A stretch of 64,000 nucleotides of DNA, from NCBI GenBank assembly GCA_037833965.1, contig AP031354.1, forward strand, positions 17,028,001 to 17,092,000, read 5' to 3'. This DNA comes from Marchantia polymorpha subsp. ruderalis (taxonomy: Eukaryota; Streptophyta; Marchantiopsida; Marchantiales; Marchantiaceae). Shown piece by piece: positions 47,497 to 59,345 of this stretch. Under the pieces are notes generated by a model, which was not told where the DNA came from, did not search any database, and saw only the letters and a program-made list of their open reading frames with translations. The position numbers were made by a program, and so were the translations under genes. Position 1 is the first letter of the stretch; each line of letters begins with the position of its first letter.

Positions 47497-50400
47497 ATGT
47501 TTCAGGTGGAGCGCTGGCTGGGAGGAGAAAGTCGGAAGCGTGGATCTCCATTACTATTAGATCGTTTGAATGCCAGAGCTCGGGAGCGGGCTGCTCTGCT
47601 TCCGCTTAGAGAGAAAGCGGAAGGTTCTTCTCCAGGTAACAGGGAGAACGTCTCGAACAAGAATTCTGATCCTGCACTGAGTAGAGATGAAAGCAAGGAG
47701 GGAGCCTCAGAGGTTGTAGTTGAGGAAGAATCTAATGCAGTGAGCGAAATTGAACCTCATACTGGGCGAAAAAAGCGATAGCAACATCAGAAACACAAGG
47801 CAGAATTGGCAACCTTGATTGACCAGGAAGCTCCTGATTCTGCTATAAAGGTCAAAAAGCTCAAGAAGCTGAAAGTCTCGGATACGACTGAAGAACATGT
47901 GTTTGCTCTGGAAGCTCCTGCTTCTCCTGGAACGGAAGAACAGGAAAGGAAGGTGAACGATACTTTAACAAGTGAAGATAATATAGAGCGAGCGGAAGAG
48001 AATTCTGCAGCCGACATCGACAGAAGTGTCCCGGAGCTGGTTGAATTTCAAGTGTCCAAATTGGAGAAGAAACGAAAGAAAGAAAAGAAGTTGAAGATAC
48101 GAAGAGGGGGCAATCTGGAACCAGGTGATGAACTCGTTAACGCAAGAGGCGTATCTGGAGAAGTAAGTCATTTTTGCACAGTCTCAGTATTATCTTTATT
48201 CATTCATATCCTCAACCGGTGATCGAGAAAGAGATGCATAATTTCACAATTTGTCTGAAAAGGTGGATGTGATTGCAGATGGTGGCCCTTGGAAACAGAT
48301 CAATGAAGAGGAGCCTAACAGTAAGTCCCTAGGGGTTCCGGATGAGGAGGAGGAGCATGTAATTACAGAGAACACTGACGAGTTGAACGCACTCGGAGCG
48401 GACGATACTTCTCGGAATGAACCTGAATTTCCACAATTGAGAGGGATGTGGATAGAATCATGGGTCGTGATGTTATTTTGGTTCCAGCAGAGTCGCAAGA
48501 CCACGGGCCGGTGTTGCCATGGATGCTTGATATTGATACCTACAAGGCCACCTCCCTGAGACAAGTGCCTGGCTTGGACACCAGGTAGCCTTGCCGTCCG
48601 TCCGTTTGTAATCATCTTTTATCTGCCCAGCACTTGAAGTTTGTCTCGATGTCCAGCCGATGATTCTTGGTGCGTTTCGAGTTACATTGCAGACTTCAAG
48701 ATGCTTTCGAAGGCAGGAATACAGTCGTTGTTTCCAGTACAGATGGCCGTGTGGCACGAGACTGTGGGCCCTGGTTTAAGCGAGCGAGACGTCTGTGTCA
48801 GCTCGCCAACAGGCAATGGCAAAACACTATCTTACGCATTCCCCATCGTCCAAAAGTTATCGTCTCGGGTGATTCGTCTTCTTCGAGTTCTCGTAGTGCT
48901 CCCGACCAGGGATCTAGCTGCGCAGGTGAGGTTCTTTTGAAATGTAGTTTGGATGGTCTTTATGTTGAGAATCTCTCCTATTTCGGGTCTATGTTTACTA
49001 TTTGATTGTACAACTATGAGATAGAAAGGAAATCCATGCTGATGTATCAAAGTTTGGAATTCCTTGTTCACGTGCTTCAAAGATTCTGCCCATTTTCTGT
49101 ACAGGACATTTCAAGATCGTGAAAACCAGGGAGTTAGCGCTACTTTAATCGATGGCTTTTATTGTTATGTAACCTCTAGTACCCATATTTGGCTGGCTTT
49201 CCAGTTCCTATATATCCGCTCAAGCTTCTCTTAAGGCATTAAACCTTCGTAATCGCGTCTCTTCAGGTTAAAGCAGTCTTTGACACCATCGCACCAGCAG
49301 TTGGTCTCTCAGTGGGACTAGCTGTGGGACAAACGTCAATTGTAGCTGAAGCGGCTGAATTGGTTCAGATTCGTAAGTCGATGGTCCACAGTTTTCGAAA
49401 ATTTGAGGCTGCAACTCCCGACCTTGCCGAAAACCAGGATGACATACTTGTTGCAACTCCAGGGCGCTTGATGGACCATATTCGAAATACGAAAGGGTTC
49501 ACTCTTCAGCACCTACAATTTCTCGTGAGTTTTTTCCGTGGTGGAAGAGGAAATAGAGGCACTGCACTCCCACGATTGATGAAGATGGTGTTATCGGCTA
49601 CCTTGACGAGAGATCCAGCAAAAATTGCACAACTTGGTCTTCTCTGCCCCATATATGTCGCTGCTGGCAACCGGTATCAACTACCAGCACAACTTAAGTC
49701 TTACAGGATGGTTCGTATCTCTGTTCACACACGTTGCCACCATAACTTGTTGCTGACTCAATTTAGTTCACGTAGCCTTGGAGCCTGTGTTTGTTCAAAC
49801 CTGCATCGCATGATCCGTAACAGAAATTGTTGTCCTGAACATCTTTGCAGGTCTGCAAACCGGGAGAGAAGCCCTTATATTTGGTAGCACTCTTACAACA
49901 GCTTTGCAGCCAAACAACCATTGTTTTCACTGCTTCTGTAGTGGCTACTCATCGACTATATACTCTGCTAAAATGCTACTAAGGATTGTCAAGGTGGTTG
50001 AGTACTCAAGCTTGCAGCATCAACAACCCCGCAGTTTTGTCCAAGACGTGTGTGCTCTTGATGGGGTTTGTAGACCAAATAACTAATAAGTATATTTTTA
50101 AACATACAGACCTCTAAGTCGCAGGTTATTTCCTCTTTCTTCTGATTTATTGATCTTGGGATGAATATCCAAGTCGGTTCCGTTCGTTTGTTATCCGACA
50201 TTCGTAGCTGGCTTCAATAATCCTGATGACTTGCCTCTATATCATGCTTTACAGTAAAGCGTTGGCAAAATTCCGGAATGGCCAGGCACAAGTGCTCATT
50301 GCCTCAGATGCGATGACAAGGGTATGGATGTGGAAGGTGTTGCAAACGTTGTCAATTATGATATGCCTGTGTACGCAAAGACCTACGTCCATCGTGTTGG

Positions 50401-51060
50401 GCGCACTGCTCGAGCCGGACAGCCCGGGAGCTCTTATACTCTTCTTCGGAAGGAGGAGGTTCGCTTTCTGAACATGCATAAACCACAAAGTAGTTTGATC
50501 TACATTCCATATAACAAGTTCAATAGCGCTGTATCCGCTTCCTCCCATGTTGCTCTGGCTTATTCAGCGCAGACCATCGTCTTGTTGTGTTTGTTTTTCC
50601 GGTTGTGCATAACGGCCTCCAGTCATCTAACCCGCTATGTGTGTTGATCTGTAAACCTGGGGATGTTTGCGCAGGTACGACACTTCAAACAGATGTTGAA
50701 GAAAGTCGACAATAGCAAGTGCCAGGATTATTCACTGCCGTCATCTGTCACCGAGGAGCTTTATGAGTCTTACACTGAAGGTACGCGTCTCACACAGGGT
50801 GTGGTTTTCTTTCTGGGCTGAAGGCAGCTCTGTCTAGATAACCACCTGTGTCTGATATTGTACTCAATCGTATAGCTGCTTCGGACCAATGCAATGACGT
50901 GATATTTTCAGAACTTTCGAACCTATGCTGTCTTTGCTTTGTTTTGGTTTTCGGTACTTCTCTAGCTTCACACAATTACCTTACAGTGGGAATGTTGCAT
51001 TGTCCTGGACGTGCAGCTCTGCAGAAACTGAAGCAGATAACAGCAGACGAGGCAGCGTGA
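47497..51060 (+). pseudogene. RH1-like: DEAD-box RNA helicase RH1-like, copy B (complete ends, several lesions)
   Basis: The only copy with the N-terminus. Exon 1 (47497-48162) starts MFQVERWLGGESRKRGSP and is lysine/glutamate-rich. Exon 2 (48263-48584) ends PVLPWMLDIDTY...GLDTR. Exon 3 (48693-48925) holds the Q-motif region GIQSLFPVQMAVWHETVGPG, motif I SSPTGNGKT and motif Ia LPTRDLAAQ. Exon 4 (49267-49524) holds ATPGRLMDHI. Lesions seen: TAG at 47779-47781 (the fragment at 57.4 kb keeps AAG); a frame change in exon 2 near 48440; loss of the exon with the DETD box, the sequence jumping within the intron near 49543 to the SAT exon; TAA plus a 4-base loss and a changed donor in the exon at 49849-50034; one base lost in the TRGMDV codons near 50321; an earlier stop at 51058-51060. 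So it cannot make a helicase. Exon order and phases match copy A. Confidence 0.85.
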
Positions 51061-51985
51061 ATTTCACATGTCAGTCGGACGCAGACAGAAGGGGAAAGTA
51101 AAGTTACTGGGCCGGACGAGCTTTTCATAAGACCACGAGATATCACTCAGCGTTTGGAGTACGATGATCTACTTATCCCTAGGTTCTGACCAATTGAAGA
51201 AACACTGTGTGAACAATACAAAGAGCTGGTTGCTGATCGGATTCATATCAGTACTTTCATTGTGCAATCCTAGTCCAGGATTATAATAATACGGTTTCGT
51301 TTCCACTTGAATTCACCCGTGAGTCGAGTTGCTGGGTTCCTGAGGAAGGTTCCCCTTCATGTTTTCTAGTTCGCAGCTTAGGCCCGAACGACCGCATGTA
51401 GGAGAAAATTGCCACACCCACTTTGGTTGGCGGCGTCTGTTTGTGATGTCAGCTGCGCCATATTTCTTCAGTAAAGTTTACATTGATTGTGAAGATTATC
51501 TCCCATGGAGTGCTCGATTGTGAGGAGGAGTTTCTCTGAGTTCTCTGTTGAATACTCTGTTGTCCTGTACAACTTTTACATGAGACGAGATAAGCTCAGT
51601 GCACTTCCAGGCAGTAGAGAGCGGCTAGTTCTTGTCTGGCATCTATACCCATATAGATGCCAGACAAGTCGTCTATTATCGTCTCAGGATCTTGGATATA
51701 TATCTTAGACCTGAGGCTTGTCGAGATATGACAGGTAACAGGTTGTCGAGGTAGACGAAAACAATTTTACAGATGTCTAACATACTGATACTCCTCAGAT
51801 CCACAACGTGACGAAGCAACGTCCTCAGTCACATCAGGACGATCTGTCCTCAGTACTTCACAGATTGCCTCACCACTGTCTATGTCGTCGGGGTCCACGT
51901 AGCCCACATAGGGCTACTCTTGAGATTTACGAAATAAACTATCCAATTTGATGGACTGCAAACAAGACCATTAAGACAAACTAGT
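49240..51985. repeat. Segmental duplication epsilon, copy B
   Basis: Matches 18935-22566, without the 510 bp around the DETD exon and without the MITE. At the site where copy A has the MITE it has a fold-back (51631-51668). Similarity ends at AACTAGT near 51985. Confidence 0.9.
51631..51668. repeat. Fold-back palindrome at the MITE target site of RH1 copy B
   Basis: CTTGTCTGGCATCTATA (51631-51647) and TATAGATGCCAGACAAG (51652-51668) are reverse complements around CCCA. Copy C has plain flank here (CTTGTCTGGCATCTACATGGGAG on the minus strand). The extra arm is an inverted copy of the neighbouring 21 bp, placed exactly where copy A carries its MITE. Confidence 0.92.
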
Positions 51986-51989
51986 TACT

Positions 51990-52545
51990 CAAGCTGTGCG
52001 GAAATGGTGTCTTCCAAGGCTAGTCACCATTCACGGTCGGGTAAAGTACAATTTCGAGGTGATTCAACATATCCAATTCTGTGAGTAGGGACTACACGAG
52101 ATAGTTTAAGAAGGCAACTAATTTGCAGTGCTTTCAATTTTAACTGGAGCGAGTATCAGCGACCTCATCCGCGAAGGATACTAGGGTCCCCAGCGAACCT
52201 CCACGTCGCCCTCGTCCCCAGGCTGCCAACTCTAGTCGGAGACGGTGGGGAATGCGGGCTCGGAGTTTCGGGAGGATGACGGGAGGGATCCTTTGATCCA
52301 CACACCAGCGAGCAAAACAAGAGAATTCTCGAACGCAGTCGTCGCCGAGTATCCGTTCCTGGCCTATAGGATTGGAGACACAGCAAAATATTTTGAGGCA
52401 GGCCATACCCGTATTACACTATATACATTTAGCGTATTCAGAGATGTACTCATACGAAAAATAAAACATTCTTAGAAGTAAAATTGTTGAAATATTATAA
52501 ATATATGTATTAATTTGTTTGTATGGAAGAATGCAAACGACGCAC
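51990..52545. other. No gene seen
   Basis: Short frames on both strands only, with no repeat partner in the window. Confidence 0.45.
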
Positions 52546-52550
52546 TCGCG

Positions 52551-52929
52551 CTGGTGCATGCCCTTTGATGTTGTGCCTCCAACACTACTGGCCTGGCTTC
52601 CTGAGGCGATTCTGCGACGTGCTTCAATTGGCTGTGGCTTGAGAGATTCGCTGCGTCCGGGAGTCGAATGAGTACTTTTCGAATGTCACGACCAATGCTC
52701 ACAATATTCGGCTGCTCCCTTCTTAATTCGACCAGCGCGAGTGCGTCTGGTGCATGCCCTTTGATGTTGTGCCTCCAACACTACTGGCCTGGCTTCCTGA
52801 GGCGATTCTGCGACGTGCTTCAATTGGCTGTGGCTTTAGAGATTCGTTGCGTCCGGGAGTCGAATGAGTACTTTTCGAATGTCACGACCAATGCTCACAA
52901 TATTCGGCTGCTCCCTTCTTAATTCGACC
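52551..52929. repeat. Two tandem 196-bp units
   Basis: The stretch from CTGGTGCATGCCCTTTGATG to CTCCCTTCTTAATTCGACC occurs twice with a 196-bp period and only a few differences, hence a recent tandem duplication. Frames across it show no family. Confidence 0.92.
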
Positions 52930-53127
52930 TGATCTGCGGGATCCTGTACAGTTCAATTGACTGTTTCGCGACTTCTCGTCGAGCATTTGTTCCATAAGAT
53001 TCTGTAACGATATAACGTGTAAAGGAGGAAGACTTTTTTGGGAAGAGCACGATCGAGGTGCTTGGAAGCAGACGGTGGATTCAATCACGGAGCGAAGCAT
53101 TTGGAGAAATAGTGGGGGGAAATCACG

Positions 53128-53589
53128 ATGGCTGCCTCGCTCGTAGGCGGCAGCAGCTGCGGTGCGGCGTTAGCTTCACGTCGTACATGGTCCTCGAAAG
53201 CAATTCCCGTTTCAGGCATAGCATCCTGCTCGTTTTCCACCGTTCGCCTTACCCATGGCTCTCCTGCATTACGCGTGCCTTCATCACATGAATCTGTACA
53301 GCTGAACATCTCTCGCTCTGGAGGTTCCGTGCACGGAACCTCCAGAGCGAGCGCTTCCAACGCCGTGAGCAGTATCTCAATCGCAGAAACTGACCTGAAA
53401 GAGGCCGTGGAGGTGCCAGTACAGAAGGCAGCGGAGGAAGAAGAGAATCCAGCCGAGGAGCTCACGGAGGCCTCTTCGTGTCCGCTCCCCGATTTCTCCA
53501 CGAGCGGGACGCATGTTGCTCTGCTGAATCCTCTCAGGATTGCTCCCAGAGTCCATACGGGATGCGAACGAATTTCTCAGGCCTTGTGA
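53128..53589 (+). CDS. Hypothetical protein start with plastid-transit-like N-terminus (probably partial)
   Basis: ATG at 53128 lies in a good plant context (CACGATGGCTGCC). The first 45 residues are rich in Ser, Ala, Thr and Arg and poor in acidic residues (MAASLVGGSSCGAALASRRT), as in chloroplast transit peptides. An acidic stretch follows at about 93-115 (AAEEEENPAEELTE), then SCPLPDFSTSG. The last part (from about 53557) is alpha repeat sequence, so the 153-codon frame as seen is a chimera or a truncated first exon. A 40-bp perfect palindrome lies inside the frame. I cannot name the protein. No donor site is evident before the alpha border. Confidence 0.4.
   Translation: MAASLVGGSSCGAALASRRTWSSKAIPVSGIASCSFSTVRLTHGSPALRVPSSHESVQLNISRSGGSVHGTSRASASNAVSSISIAETDLKEAVEVPVQKAAEEEENPAEELTEASSCPLPDFSTSGTHVALLNPLRIAPRVHTGCERISQAL
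53312..53351. repeat. Perfect 40-bp palindrome
   Basis: CTCGCTCTGGAGGTTCCGTG at 53312-53331 is followed directly by its exact reverse complement to 53351, with no spacer. It sits in the open frame that starts at 53128, about 200 bp from the alpha border. Confidence 0.95.
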
Positions 53590-56500
53590 CTCTATTCAGT
53601 GTACAAATAACTCTAGTTGCCCGGCAATGAAAAACATTCCAGGAACGAGTCATAGTCCAGCAGCTGAATTCACTTCATACAATTGTATTCAAAGTTGTGC
53701 TAACTCATATACAACTCTAGTTGGCCGTGCGCAATCTGGACATGTCGGAGTACCTCAACGTTCTCAAATCCAAATTTCATAAACCCCATGAAGAAGATTG
53801 CCACAGTTTCCAATGGTCGATGAATCATATTTTCTAGACGTCTGAGTACACGTGAAGAAGATCGCCACAGTTTCAAATTGTCCATGAAACTTATTTTCCA
53901 GATGGCTGCGGACCATGTTCGGTATCAGTTCTCCCTGGACTACCCTTGTAGTAGACTAGCCAAATAGTCCATAAGACCCAGTCACAAAAGCTATGGATTT
54001 CTTACTCTGTCTAAATCATTTCCGATGCCTTTGTCTCATTATGGTGAATGGACATTGGGAAGACAGCTCAGCATCCGATCATATTTTACTTGGTCACGCC
54101 ATCTCCTAAGAAAACTTAGTTAGAAAATTTGAAGACAACATGGATTCAGGAGAATGTGCTGCACATTTCTTCCCTGTTCCAATTGGGCTGTAGTTGCAAT
54201 TCCGAGCAAGAAGTTCACGACAAGCTTCGCCTGAATAATACCTCCTTTAACCTGGAGTGGCTTTCTAGATCTTCTACAGGGAAGTGTTTTGAGAAAGCGC
54301 AATAGTCCCGACCCTGTCATGAGACGTGTATATTTTCCACTATGCACTTTCTCAGATCCGTGCCATTGTCTACAGTCAAATCAGTGTCGATGCATTGCTG
54401 GAGTAAGTGGTGGTCGATGACCTGCAACTTACTGAAGTGAGCAGTGCTCAAGAAGAGATTTACTCCAAGTGCTATAGTGGAAACTAAAAACGTCTCTCGA
54501 ATAATTTCACACATTTTCTTGTTTTGACTTTCTGGGAGTCCAGTTGGATCGGATAATTTTGTTAAATTTGCAAACTTAGAATGAATGAACCTGAATACAG
54601 AAAGAAGCAGAATGATTTCGTGGTGCTTAGATGACAGACTGTTCACCAGTTCAAACCTCACCACATCATCAATCTTGCCACCAGAAACAGGTCTGCTGCC
54701 CTTTCTGCGAGTCGGCACTGCCTTGCCAGGCACGACGATTAGAAAGAATTGCCTAGAATTCCCTAGCTTCAGCGAGCGAAATGTCTCAAATTGTGTACTC
54801 AGGAAGACTTTCCCGTACCTGATCTCAGCGTGCGCACATGTAAGAACTTGTGGACCTCTACTACTGCAGACTCTAGATCAATCCTTTTGTAATTAACTCC
54901 CATTCGCATAGAATTTACAGCAGACAATTACGCTGCTTTTGATCACATAATCTGTCACTCCTGACAGCAGTTCAAGAAAAAGCAGATAAATTGTTCTGAT
55001 TGTTTCACAAATTGTACCGAGCACCCTGTTCAGACGAAAATCAGCAGAGACGACAGATTGGGCGCAACAAATCTAGCTAGCTGCAGTCACATATCTAAGA
55101 ACTCATTCCGATTCTTACTTCTTTACTTCTTTCTCACAAACTCTGCACCATAGTCAACGTAAAACTGCAATGTCTTTCTAATCACAGGCCAAACAATCTG
55201 ACCGAGGAGATCTGCGATGCTTGAATTCATGACGAGTGTTGCGAGTGCCAGGTTAGGAAAGTCAACAACTTGAACACTGGATGTGGTCCTACCATGCAGA
55301 TATCCGACATTTAGTTTGACTTAACGTAGACTAGAAAAGCACCGTTTTCTAAAATGCTAAACTGGCTCATTACAAGTAATCAAGTAATCGGCGTACATCT
55401 TTGTTTCGTTTGGGATACTCCTCTAGAACACTTTTCTGGGTGGCTGGGTTGCACTTATCATGGAATTAATCACAGCTTGATGCAGAAAATCTTCAATGAA
55501 ACCTTGGACGTTAAGCGAGGAATTCAGAGAGATATTCCATGAGTAATTTACTGATAGTTTTTTGGTTGCATCTTTCCATGACGGTTTGGTCTCTTGTCTT
55601 CATGGCATGTCCCTCACAAGTCTCAGGGAGGAGCCGAGGGAAGCCAAAGCTCGGAATTTCGCATTGGTGCACAACCGCTTCTTTTGATCGTTCATCAACT
55701 TCCCAATGACATGTGTGTAATCGCGGATCTTGAGAGACAGCTGTAATAGACTTCGTGTCCCTGCTGCAGTTATTCCACATTAAAACGTAAAATCAACACA
55801 ACCCAGCCAAAGCATCCGCCAGTTTGAAAATGCTTTGAATAGAAAGTAGCAGAAGTGGTGCTTTTACGTGAAAGCTGATAAATCTCCAGACGATGTTCTT
55901 CTGCGTGTCGCAGGCCACTGAGGAAGATTATTACATCTGAGTTTGAAGCGAGGAGGAGGCCAGCGGTCTTCAAAATGCTTATTTAAAATTCACCGTGAAT
56001 GATGAGAATGAGAGGGATTGCCAGTAGGAACCAAGATCCTGAGAAGAATCCACTCGTGTGGATCGGCTTTGAATCGACATGGGCTATGGACAACTTACGA
56101 CAAAGCGACCATCATAATCCTTTGTCTGAAGTGTAGATCAGTCACATTGAATACTCAGACTCTAGAGAAATTCTTTTCCAGTCACTCTGTAATCAACACC
56201 ATCCTTCTAAGACTGATCCGTTGCGTGCATCGATGAGAAAGAAGCTACCACTCCAACCTCCTAACTGAGCAGGTTGTCCAGCCGGTGTTCGTATGAATGG
56301 CCCCCGGCCGTGAGCCGGTGGAGGTTGCTTTAGTGGAAATTCTTACTTAAACTAATATGCTGGCATGTAGATGATTCTTGCTGCATGTTCAAGGAGTCAT
56401 GGATGCAGACTCCTCCAATACACTATTCTCTTCGTCCAGATAGAAAGAATTTCTCTCATCAAAGCGAAACAACAGCAGAATTTATGTCACTTTTGAGAGT

Positions 56501-57224
56501 CATGGTTTCTTAAGTTTCCACTCCGTCCAGCATATGATAGCTGAAGGCTCCATATGTTGATATTTTAAGCTCCACTTTGCCCCTGGATTTCGGAGCGAGT
56601 ATGGATTTCACTAGTGAGTATTAACATTTATCTTAGAATGGCAACTACAGTAATTCCGCACCTGCATAACAATAAATTTGCATATCAGATCCGTTCAGAG
56701 ATAAGGGTGATGGAAGGTTGTGATGTCATCAGTACCTTATTGGCAGCAATGAAGTAATCATCTTTCTGCGTAACATGTCTTGTGTACTTCTCATGGTGGC
56801 AAAATCAAGATTTGATGAAAATATTCATCGGTACATTTGATGGACCTCTGTGTCAACCTTTCACAGAAGGTTTCTAGATCTGATAACACGGCATCATTGT
56901 AGGAAGTGTGCTTAGCAGTAGTAATGCTTACAATTAGTTTCTCAACCATTCTTAGATTGAAGGAGCTCATCATCCATCATGATGAGACTTGCAACAAGGC
57001 TTTCTTAAAAGTTTTTCCTCAGAGTGAAACTTTATAGTTTAGCCAAAATCTGAACTTCTTCAGAAACATGTATGTGCGATTGACATGATTGCATAGATTA
57101 TAAAAGACTTGTACAAGTGAAAACTCTGAAGGAATATCTTGCAGAGGATCATATTGCATGAGTGTCTAAACATATGCTTGTCATTTGCATCATGACATTC
57201 TAACCTCTTCAATTTACCGACAAA
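53557..57224. repeat. Segmental duplication alpha, copy 2
   Basis: Partner of 1-3838. It ends at CGACAAA (57224), 10-15 bp before the stop codon of the TORNADO1-like gene in the beta arrangement, then joins an RH1 fragment. Confidence 0.9.
53590..56973 (-). pseudogene. Unrecognised multi-exon gene X, alpha copy 2
   Basis: Same minus-strand islands as at 3590-1, best preserved in the middle. One open stretch (54733-54317) of 138 codons links SRPVSGGKIDDVVRFELVNS, SQNKKMCEIIRETFLVST and NLFLSTAHFSKLQVIDHHLL. This copy keeps about 90 bp missing from alpha copy 1, but has lost about 200 bp around 56400 that copy 1 keeps. The first island starts near 56973 (SSFNLRMVEKLIVS). The exon 55328-55165 region repeats the DLLGQIVWPVIRK-type island. 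Both alpha copies are therefore incomplete in different ways. Function unknown. Confidence 0.45.
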
Positions 57225-57230
57225 GTCAAT

Positions 57231-57577
57231 TTAGAGAGAAAGCGGAAGGTTCTTCTCCAGGTAACAGGGAGAAAGTCTCGAACAAGGATTCTGATCCTGC
57301 ACTGAGTAGAGATGAAAGCAAGGAGGGAGCCTCAGAGGTTGTGGTTGAGGAAGAATCTAATGCAGTGAGCGAAATTGAACCTCATACTAGGCGAAAAAAG
57401 CGAAAGCAACACCAGGAACACAAGGCAGAATTGGCAACCTTGATTGACCAGGAAAGGAAGCTCCTGATTCTGCTATAAAGGTTAAAAAGCTCAAGAAGCT
57501 GAAAGTCTCGGATACGACTGAAGAACATGTATTTCCTCTGGAAGCTCCTGCTTCTCCTGGAACGGAAGAACAGGAAC
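57231..57577 (+). pseudogene. RH1-like: RH1-like N-terminal fragment
   Basis: Matches 47599-47945 of RH1 copy B (REKAEGSSPGNRE, then VVVEEESNAVSEIE). It keeps the lysine codon AAG where copy B has TAG, but has 5 extra bases near 57448 that shift the frame. It is cut on both sides: alpha ends 6 bp before it, and delta begins right after it at about 57578. Confidence 0.85.
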
Positions 57578-59345
57578 TATTAGCAACGACATCAAGGCTA
57601 AAAAATCCATGTCCATCTTTTTGTTCCTTCACTCTGAATTTTTTATTAAAGACATGTTCAGAGCTTTGACTTGGTATTATTTTTTTCTGCATGTGTTTGA
57701 ATATGATAAGTTAGTTTTATATCGAACAACCCATAATTAGTTTCCAAGGTTGAGTTTATCCTTAGTGCCTTCTGGGCCTCCAAAACATTATGGTACATTG
57801 AGTGACTCAATCAAACATGACAACTGTAGCTAAAAAAAATATTAAGCAAAACTACATCAAAATGCAAACAAGTTTCTTTATTTTCATATCTTAATCATAA
57901 TTGAAGGACTAAATACCCATCATCTAACCGGAAAACTATACCGGTAGCTAGCTATTGCATATTGCAGTAGTAACGTGCTGCTCAGCTATCTTCATAAAAA
58001 AATTCCTATGTGATGGCTTAACAACCCTGTAATAGATCAAATAATTTCAAAGGAATGTCACGCATTCTATCTGAAGAAGTTCATATGCCATTTTTAGCCT
58101 AAACCCTATGTTGTGAAGTTCTAGTCTAATTTCTGACAAATAACCAAAGGTAAACAATAACATGCCCCCCTATAAGCTACAAAACTCACAAAAGGAATTT
58201 AGGAGCTCAAGCAAAATGATGTTTGTGACAACTGTACATTTAACCGTCTTTGTGGTGACGTAACAATTGGATGATTTTTTTAGCACAAAGGATGCTTCGG
58301 CTCTTCTACTACGATGTTTTTATATTTAGTAACATAGAAGTATCAAATTTGCATATTGTGGCAAAATGTTAGTAAACATAGCCTCATACTTCGCGTTCCA
58401 AAATTATGAAGACTAAGTTCGATTCCTCATCGGTCATCAACGTTGTATGATTCTAGCGACTTGCAATGAGTACCCATTGCCTACCTTTTGATATGCGTGA
58501 CACCTTTATTATAATTCACCCATTCTAGCAATAATAATTTTCAAAAAAAAAATCCATAGTCTATAAGAACTTCTTCCTAAAGTTTCTACACTGAACACTT
58601 CATATCTATATAAAAATAGATATGAAGTAAAAGATGTTATGAGTTTATTTAATATGATAGAAACAAGATTGTTTTTGTAAAAGTTTAAAATAGGAGATAA
58701 TTTAAACACATTACTTTCTTCTATTTTCAAGATACTATGATTATTCAATTCTGGCCTCCGACGTTTTTGTATATAATAGAAACAAACAAGTTTAGTAATC
58801 TGTAAAACGTGAATCAAATATGATTAATAATCAAATGTTCATTCTCTTCATTACGGAAGTGATCTGCTTGAGAAGGGAGACGTTTGCAGATGGGAGAAGG
58901 GGATTTACGTGCGTAGATATTTAAGTGTTAGTCAACTTTTCCATGACATTTCCTCTTCTCTAGTGTTAAATATTGGAACCAATAAAATCTTCCTGACAAC
59001 CGAAAGAGATGGCAATTGCCTGGCACATGCACCTAGTGCGAATTCCCAAACTTGTTCGGTCAATGCATGTTTACAGCAAACTGAAGCACGGAAGCACTGT
59101 AAAGGACCTCTTCATTCTTCTGGTGGAGACTGGATATCAACGGCAACTTATTTCGAGATTTTATGTCTCTTCTCACACAGGACAAGTCTAGGACGAAACC
59201 AGCTCACGAAATCTCCTATTTTTTCTCCATCTTTCGATTCCCCCTTCGCATGATCCCGACGTCATCCAGAGAGCCCTTACAATCTTCAAAGGACTCAAAA
59301 TCCTAAACAGAAACAGAATGGAAGGTCAAAGACGGAGTTACCTGC
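57578..59345. repeat. Segmental duplication delta, copy 2
   Basis: Partner of 40525-42690. It lacks 397 bp (joint at about 59008) and has its own fold-back change at 58598-58627. It ends at CCTGCAG, joined to inverted RH1 copy C. Confidence 0.88.
58598..58627. repeat. 12-bp perfect fold-back created in delta copy 2
   Basis: CTTCATATCTAT (58598-58609) and ATAGATATGAAG (58616-58627) are exact reverse complements around ATAAAA. Delta copy 1 (41539-41571) has the right arm but CGGTTTGAT in place of the left arm, so the left arm was rewritten to match the right. Confidence 0.9.

Noticed and set aside
58909-59253. Frame with DGNCLAHAPS, reminding of an OTU protease start
   Set aside because: The motif arises only at the 397-bp deletion joint of delta copy 2; copy 1 reads differently and the rest of an OTU domain is absent.
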